Assembly: GCA_027627225.1 (NCBI GenBank)
Contig: CM051029.1
Span: 72,526,578-72,590,577 of the forward strand
DNA from: Congeria kusceri
Taxonomy: Eukaryota > Mollusca > Bivalvia > Myida > Dreissenidae
Length of the DNA stretch: 64,000 nucleotides
Reading direction: 5' to 3'
A model generated the notes under the pieces. The model was not told where the DNA came from, made no database searches, and saw nothing but the letters and a program-made list of their open reading frames with translations. Numbering within the stretch: position 1 is the stretch's first letter; each line of letters begins with the position of its first letter. This document shows, in pieces, positions 57,696 through 64,000 of the stretch. The translations under genes were made by a program, and so were the position numbers.

Positions 57696-59335
57696 TTGGA
57701 GATGATGGACCAGCTAACTTGAATCCTGATATGGAGATAATGGTCCAGCTAGCTTGAATCCTTATATCTAGATAATTGAATAACTAGATTGAATCCTGAT
57801 ATGGAGATGATGGACCAGATGCTTAAATCCTGATATGGAGATGATGGACCAGCTAGATTGGATCCTGATATGGATTTGATTTACCAGCTAGATTAAATCC
57901 TGATATGAAGATAATGAACCAGCTAGCTTAAATCTTGGTATGGAGATGATGGACCAGCTAGCTTGAATCCTTATAAGGAGATGATGGAGCAGCAAGCTTG
58001 AATCCTGATATGGAGATGATGAACTAGCTAGCTTAAATCTTGATATGGAGATGATTGAACAGCTAGCTTGAATCCTTATATTGAGATGATTGACCAGCTA
58101 GCTTGAATCCTTATATTGAGATGATTGACCAGCTGGCTTGAATCCTGATATGGAGATGATTGACCAGCTAGCTTGAATCTTGATATGGAGATGATTGACC
58201 AGCTAGCTTGAATCCTGATATGGAGATGATTGACCAGCTTGCTTGAATCTTGATATGGAGATGATTGACCAGCTTGATTGAATCTTGATATGGCGATGAT
58301 TGACCAGCTAGCTTGCATCCTGAAAGGGAAATTATTGACCAGCTGGCTTGAATTATTATATGGAGATGATGGACCAGCTAGCTGGAATCCTGCTAAAGAG
58401 ATGGTGAACCAGCTAGCTTGAATCCTGATATGGAGATGATGCACCAGCTAGATTGAATCTTGACATGGAGAGGATGTACCAGCTAGCTTGAATTCTGATA
58501 TGGAGAGGATGGCCCAGCTAGCTTGAATCATAATATGGAGAGGATGGACCAGCTAGCTTGCATCCTGATATGGTGATGATGGACCAGCTAGCTTGAATCT
58601 TGATAGAGAGAGGAAGAACCAGATAGCTTGAATCCTCATATTCAGATGATGAACCAGCTAGCTTGAAGATGATGGACCACCTAGCTTGAATCCAGATATG
58701 GAGATGAAGGGCAAGCTAGCTTGAATCCTGATATGGAGATGATTGACCAACTTGCTCGAATCCTGATAAGGAGATGATGGACCAGCTAGCTTGAATCCTG
58801 ATACGAAGATAAGGGACCAGCTAACTTGAATCCTGATATGGAGATGATCGACCAGCTAGCTTGACTCTTGATATGAAGATGATGGATAAGCTAGATTGAA
58901 TCCTGATATGGAGAGGATGGACCAGCTAGATTGAATCCTGATATGGAGTTGTGGACCGGCTAGCTTGAATCCTGAAATGTAGATTATGAACCAGCTAGCT
59001 CGAATCATGAAATGGAGATGATGGACCAGCTAGCTTGAATCTTGATATGGAAATAATGGAACAGCTAGCTTGAATCCTGATATGGAGATCATGGACCAGC
59101 TCGTTTGAATCTTGATATGGAGATGATGGACCAGCTAGCTCGAATCCTAATATGGAGATGATGGACCAGCTCGCTTGAATCTTGATATGGAGATTATGGA
59201 CCAGCTAGCTTGAATCCTGATTTGGAGATAATGGACCAGCTAGCTTGAATACTGATATGGAGATGATGAACCAGCTAGCTTGAATCCTGATATGGAGATT
59301 TTGAACCAGCTAGCTTGAATCCTGATGTAGAGATG
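57696..59335. repeat. 35-bp minisatellite, about 47 copies (block 2)
   Basis: Same unit and orientation as 27600-29292, with similar copy number and moderate unit divergence. The minus-strand frame 58076-58444 is an artefact of the repeat. Confidence 0.95.
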
Positions 59336-59905
59336 AAATATTTATAAGCTGATCCAACTGTATGTACGATCAAATTTGGATTTATCTTCTGAAAAATTCC
59401 GATTAATTGTCTATAGTTTTATTGCATCACAACATAATTGTTTATTAGAATATGATACGATCATTTTCTTTCCAATTCTTTGCACTTCGCAATTGCATTG
59501 CTTCAATGTACAATGTCTACATTGTTAGGGTTTGTCTAAAACGTGTGCAAAAGCTATATTCGTTCATTTTGGGAACAAGAATGCAGTAGACATTGTGTCT
59601 TTTACAATGTTGATTTTTTCATCAAATAATGTACTTTCTAGTATGGCGATTGAAAAAAAACAACATAGATTTATTCTTAAGATGATATATTTCCCTCGTG
59701 AAATATTATAATGATTGACCAAAGCCTTTCTTTATATTTCCTGTACGATTAGGTTTGTTTGGAATATTTATTAACTTGTGGTATTTTTTTTAAACACTTT
59801 TTGTGGATTTTTCTTGAAGAAACAAAAGTCTGTGAACGTATATATTGCTCAAACACGGATTTAAAATCTGCAACGTCTTATTAATCCAGCTATGTTTAAG
59901 GTTAT

Positions 59906-61362
59906 TTAACGTCTACATGTTTTGAACAAAACGCCATGGCATGTAATGATGATGGCGTAAAGCATTCCTCAAAATCCAAATTTGCCTCAATTTACATATG
60001 TCACATACCAGTGGTCTGAACGTGGTTAATACTTACTAGAAAAAACGTAACATACCTGCAGTTGTTTTAAATATCTTTTTCTGAAAATACAATACAACCA
60101 ATTATAAGTAATCAAACAGTTAAGGCAGCATTCCAGAAATATGTTAATAAAAATTAAACTTTGCAGAAATCATTTCTAATGGACATCTTACCGATCAAAA
60201 TACCAAAAACCGCATTGCAATCGGTACAATAATAACGTTTTGGTAACCTTTTATCGTATAGTTATCTGTATGCGATAGCTGGTGATGCCTCTTGAGTAAA
60301 TCAGCATGTACATTAGCGTATATTCCCTTCGAACCAAGCGTTTTCAAATATAGACATTGTAAAATGCCTTTCGTAAATAAGAAACAGTTTTCAGTTGGAT
60401 ACACGTTATAAACGTTCATTAGAATTAATGCCCAATTAAGAATATTCGATGTACTGCGGCTTTAAACATAGATTGAATATGTACTTGTGAAATAATACAG
60501 CATGTAACAAAAGTTAATACAACTTCCCATCATGTTAAATGTGTACTACTTTGCCCAACCAGATAGAATCTGTGAATTTCACTAATTAATTTATTATTTA
60601 AGCGGGCTACGTTATACCTCATTGACATCAGCGTTTGAGCCAACATATTTTAAAGTTGAATGAATCTGCATTTTCTATTGTACGAGAGTGCACGACTTAA
60701 AACATACATTACGATTGAGAATATTACTTTGGATTCCCGTGTGTAAATATTTGCCATAATATCGAACAAACTAAACAAACTTTACAATTTTGCCACATTC
60801 AACTAGGCTTACATGGCAGTTTGCAGTACCTTCTTGGATGGTTTCCTTTTCCTTCTGTGACCAGTGTCATTACTAAGGCTGGTGACGTTTGTGATGTTTA
60901 AGCTGGGCATGACATCATCTGACGCATTTTCCTCGCTGCAATTATCTGCGGTCAAAATCAAACAGACACCACTAATAAGAAACTATTGCATCTATGATTT
61001 ATAAAACACGAACAATTCTTCAATTGCATAAATTCTGCCCAAATATGATAGTTTTATCACGACCATCCACGTGATTTATTTGCAATAAAAAGGTTAAAGC
61101 CTTAGCGGAATGATATTCGGTATGTACATAAGCTGGAGTTCATTGTTTCAATACATACATCTTCAGGTTCCCTAATGTTTTCTTTTATATATTATTGTAT
61201 ATTTTATTAGTAAACGTCTCGTGTGCTACAGTTTTATTGAAGCTTCAGATGCAATATTTGCCCTTATTCACTTCTTAAATGCTATTGAACTTGGTTATTT
61301 ATTTCTGAATCAATGACACATGGATGGGGTATGTTTGGTTTACAGTCAAACCTTATGTACAG
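59906..61362 (-). repeat. Inverted insertion derived from a B-box gene intron/linker region
   Basis: This segment interrupts block 2 homology at a point corresponding to about 30572 in block 1. Read on the minus strand it resembles the gene E region around 35360-36000: tcagaaataaataac near 61300, linker exon H, and cacacgggaatc near 60737. So part of a paralogous B-box gene was inserted or duplicated here in reverse. Confidence 0.7.
60813..60945 (-). pseudogene. Relic H: linker exon of a B-box gene
   Basis: On the minus strand, acceptor tgaccgcag is followed by a 133-bp exon homologous to gene E exon 2 (NCSEENASDDVMPSLNITNV, TSLSNDTGHRRKRK) and donor GTAAGC. It is 7 bases shorter than the gene E exon near its end, so the exit phase is broken unless a nearer donor (AAG/GTACTG) is used. 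Confidence 0.65.
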
Positions 61363-61684
61363 AGACGGGCACTACAATTAAGTTATAAATAACAAACTAA
61401 AATTTATTAAACTGTACTATTTCCATTTGTCAAATTGTTTTTAAATAATGGTAATGCTATCTTTAGAAATAAAAACCAAATCAGATGTCAAAGGAATGAA
61501 CAGATTGCATAAAAACTTCGATTTCTCTTCAGTTGTTTTGCAAAATATACTTTTAGGCCTACAATTATCCACATGTTCATAATTTCAATGTCAGAATGAT
61601 TAGTTGTTCTTTCCAAAAGATCTAAACAGTCATATTACAACAATGCAATCAATAAGTATTGTCTGGTTTTCAGTCAAGTTACAC

Positions 61685-61813
61685 TGCTTTTTTGATACCC
61701 AGGTGTCCATGACGCATGACTGGAATGTCTGAGTTGAGCTTGGATTTGTGATACGCAAACAGCTGGACAATGATAAACAGCATAACGCAAAGGCACAGAG
61801 AAATCCATTTCAT
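61685..61813 (-). pseudogene. Truncated fucosyltransferase (5' end only)
   Basis: From the ATG at 61813 the frame repeats the intact gene's anchor (MKWISLCLCVMLFIIVQLFA) and stem for about 40 residues, with the acceptor (tgttttcag) conserved upstream. It then joins, at about 61689, sequence that in block 1 lies beyond the gene's 3' end (30917). All catalytic motifs are lost. Confidence 0.9.
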
Positions 61814-62281
61814 AAAGTCTGAAAACAAACAAGCTTATATTAGTTTGTATCACAATTTAAAGCTACGTTAACCATGTTTAATCCAAAAACTGAACATACA
61901 TATTTTATCATGATTGACATTTTTTTTTCAAAACGTACAGCTATTTATGAAACTTATTTTTTTTTGTCATCTTTGAATATGTTTCAAATCTTGTTATATG
62001 AATTATACATGTTATTACACGTTGCATGTTTAGCGTTATCAGTTGATCAATCATAGCCTCCCGGACTATCTCGCATAGGCAAGATAACCGTACAAAGTTT
62101 TGATATACTGTTACATTTATATATACACGTTTACATATGTGTGCATATATGATAACATGTGTGGACATTATGATACAACGCGCACACATCCCACACAACT
62201 AAATGCTCAAATATTCACAGTACCAATAATGATGTGTTGTTACTAGCATATTATTCAAGTCAACAATTCCATATGTTACAG

Positions 62282-62397
62282 AAGAGCCTAGCCTGACAAG
62301 TAAGCTACCAGCAGTCAGCTATTTTAGCAAACGTTTTGTGCAGCCGCCGATGACTAACTCTGTACTGATTGCTGATGACACATCAGGTTGCAAACAG
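62282..62397 (+). CDS. Candidate linker exon of a B-box/propeller gene (I), partial gene
   Basis: Acceptor tatgttacag ends at 62281 and donor GTCAGT starts at 62398. The 116 bases are open when entered in phase 1 and left in phase 0, the same phase class as gene E exon 37312-37409: EEPSLTSKLPAVSYFSKRFV, QPPMTNSVLIADDTSGCKQ. Sequence similarity to gene E linkers is weak. If real, the propeller exon would lie beyond 64000. Confidence 0.4.
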
Positions 62398-63640
62398 GTC
62401 AGTAAACATGCCATATATTGAAATGACTATCCGTGGGCTGTTCAGTGTTTGCTCGAAATAGAGAAATCAATGTTTGTATTTCCATGCAGGGCATCCTGTT
62501 AATCAGAATGAACCTTATAAAACAAATTAACGAAAACAATGTTATCACATGGTATATCGTGTTTTCCGTGTAATACACACATTACGAATAATCGTGCATT
62601 TCCATTGGCTATCACTGGATTTTAAGTATTCTTCCGTATGACGTCAGTGGTTAACTTTTTAGTTGAAATTGTTATTTAATATTATTGTATGATACTTGAT
62701 TGCAATTGTTTATTTATTAATAATGCTAAGAATATTTACACAATAAAATATGAGAATTTGTTTTTACATTTAGTTGATTGTGTTGGGAACTAGTATTTAA
62801 ACACATATTCTTATAACAACATGACTCTTGTGCGAAAACTCATATAAATAAGGGAGATCAAACCTTCAAGCCTTTATAAAATTTTAAAATGGTCTCCCTT
62901 TTTGCACCAATATGCGCCCAACTGAACGTTTACACATACTAAGATAAATGTGACTATAGACAAATTCGTGTTTGAAGACAATCACACACAAGTCTCTTCT
63001 TTTGATTTTATATAATTTGAAGTTAAGCTGTTCTCGTTTGTTTTCTGTTTATTCATACAATACAAGTTAACCACTAATATCTCGCTCATAACAAAAGAAA
63101 TAGCGATCATGTTCTTGTCATATTTTAGATTGTTGTATTCATTTAAGATAGCTTATTGGAGTCTCAAAATCAGCTACTTCAACTTATGATGATGAATTTC
63201 TTACTTATGACACTATTTTTGTGAAAGTCAACTCAAATACCAAACTCAGTGTAAACTAAGGAAGCAAACATTTGAGCCGCTTTATGCGATTTAAGCTGCA
63301 TAAGCAACTGAAGTTTTTTTGTGTAACCGGGGACAACTGTTTATTAATTAGCAGGGTATTAATTCCCGAGATATAATGGCATTTTTGGATCTTATGTTTT
63401 ACCACATTACTTTCACTGGCATACAAATTAATGTCGTTTCCACAACATTGGATGGTTAGGAATACACTACATCGTTTACGTCTTCGTTTTTTTTCTGTAA
63501 TACGTTGAAGTAGATCTTTATAAAATAACTTGTTTTAGATTATTTAGTACAGTATATTTCATCCATCCGTTCGTCAATCCATCCCACAATCTCTCTTAAT
63601 TAAAATTTAAGTGGCACACTTATTTCCATCAAATCACAAA
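62398..63640. other. No recognised gene
   Basis: AT-rich, with no coding or repeat signal that I can support. It would be intron if the exon at 62282 is real. Confidence 0.4.
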
Positions 63641-63644
63641 CAAA

Positions 63645-63740
63645 CTTAGTGAGTGAGTGAGTGAATGAATGAGTGAGTTAGTTAGTTAGTAAGTAAGTTA
63701 ATTAGTTAGTTACTTAGTTAATAAATAAATAAATAAATTG
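63645..63740. repeat. Tetranucleotide microsatellite drifting through four motifs
   Basis: The tract passes from GTGA through ATGA and GTTA to ATAA repeats while the 4-base period is kept. Confidence 0.9.
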
Positions 63741-64000
63741 ATATATTTATTGAAAAATAATCTTAAGTTCAATGTATTTATTGAAATGAAAATAGTTTTC
63801 TTTGTAAATTAAAATCCTTCATCGCAATAAGCCATTTGAAACAATCCGATAAGCTAAAACAATAAATATATTAATTTTAAATGTACGTATTAAATATATA
63901 ATAAATGACTTATTTCTACATTTGCCCCTGGTTTTTCCTTACGTCGAATCAATTTTGCGTTGCTAGTTTTTTATTAATGTTTTGTTATTTTCTCAACTAA
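63741..64000. other. No recognised gene
   Basis: AT-rich sequence up to the window edge. Confidence 0.4.

Larger units (their letters stand above)
57197..62110. repeat. Duplicated block 2 (partner 27047-32450)
   Basis: Collinear with block 1. It lacks the 699-bp transposon, carries an inverted B-box-gene insertion (about 59906-61362) and has a ~1.14-kb deletion through the fucosyltransferase. Confidence 0.9.

Noticed and set aside
58076..58444. 122-codon minus-strand open frame in block 2
   Set aside because: Lies wholly inside the 35-bp minisatellite, with no start context or domain.

Overview
This is an AT-rich, repeat-dense piece of an animal nuclear genome, most likely a marine or freshwater bivalve mollusc. 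The reasons are a multiplied family of B-box (TRIM-like, RING-less) genes with a beta-propeller-like C-terminal exon, a GT11 fucosyltransferase, spliceosomal introns, mariner and Tc1-like elements, APE-type LINEs, Ty3/gypsy remains, TIR elements carrying a tRNA-like module, and many minisatellites. The species is not proven by the sequence; a dreissenid- or venerid-like bivalve is a guess from family resemblance.

Layout. (1) 0.5-3.1 kb: gene A, the best-preserved B-box/propeller gene (exons 835-1728 and 2216-3066), with one apparent 1-bp frameshift near the end of exon 1. (2) 3.1-7.0 kb: a GC-rich 143-bp palindrome, a 41-bp minisatellite and a dispersed repeat with nuclear-receptor-like half-sites. 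(3) 7.3-15 kb: pseudogene B of the same family. Its first coding exon is split by a 502-bp TTAA-flanked element, and its 5.65-kb intron holds three tandem arrays and a foldback element. (4) 16-19.2 kb: a segmental-duplication fragment and a second TTAA element. (5) 19.6-27.05 kb: a LINE with intact ORF1 and ORF2; ORF2 carries a long Asn microsatellite and is cut off at its 3' end. (6) 27.05-32.45 kb: duplicated block 1, containing a B-box relic replaced by a 35-bp minisatellite, an inserted TIR transposon and an intact alpha-1,2-fucosyltransferase on the minus strand. (7) 32.5-33.4 kb: a decayed mariner. (8) 34-39 kb: gene E, a six-exon B-box/propeller gene with phase-consistent linker exons but several inactivating lesions. 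(9) 39.5-52 kb: a small Tc1-like MITE, a LINE ORF1 scrap, a decayed Ty3/gypsy element, long tandem repeats, and a second LINE (dead) ending in a 910-bp-arm near-perfect palindrome. (10) 54.4-57.1 kb: a propeller relic, the second copy of the 16-kb duplication, and a nested mariner. (11) 57.2-62.1 kb: duplicated block 2, in which the fucosyltransferase has lost its catalytic domain and an inverted piece of a B-box gene is inserted. (12) 62.28 kb: one more candidate linker exon of a gene that would continue beyond the window.

The only plausible working host genes here are gene A (if its frameshift is an error or is bypassed) and the fucosyltransferase at 31.2-32.2 kb. The rest of the gene content is a record of birth and death of the B-box/propeller family by duplication, minisatellite growth and transposon insertion. 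Paired paralogous copies allow several insertions and deletions to be placed to the base. No CRISPR array, rRNA or functional tRNA gene was seen.
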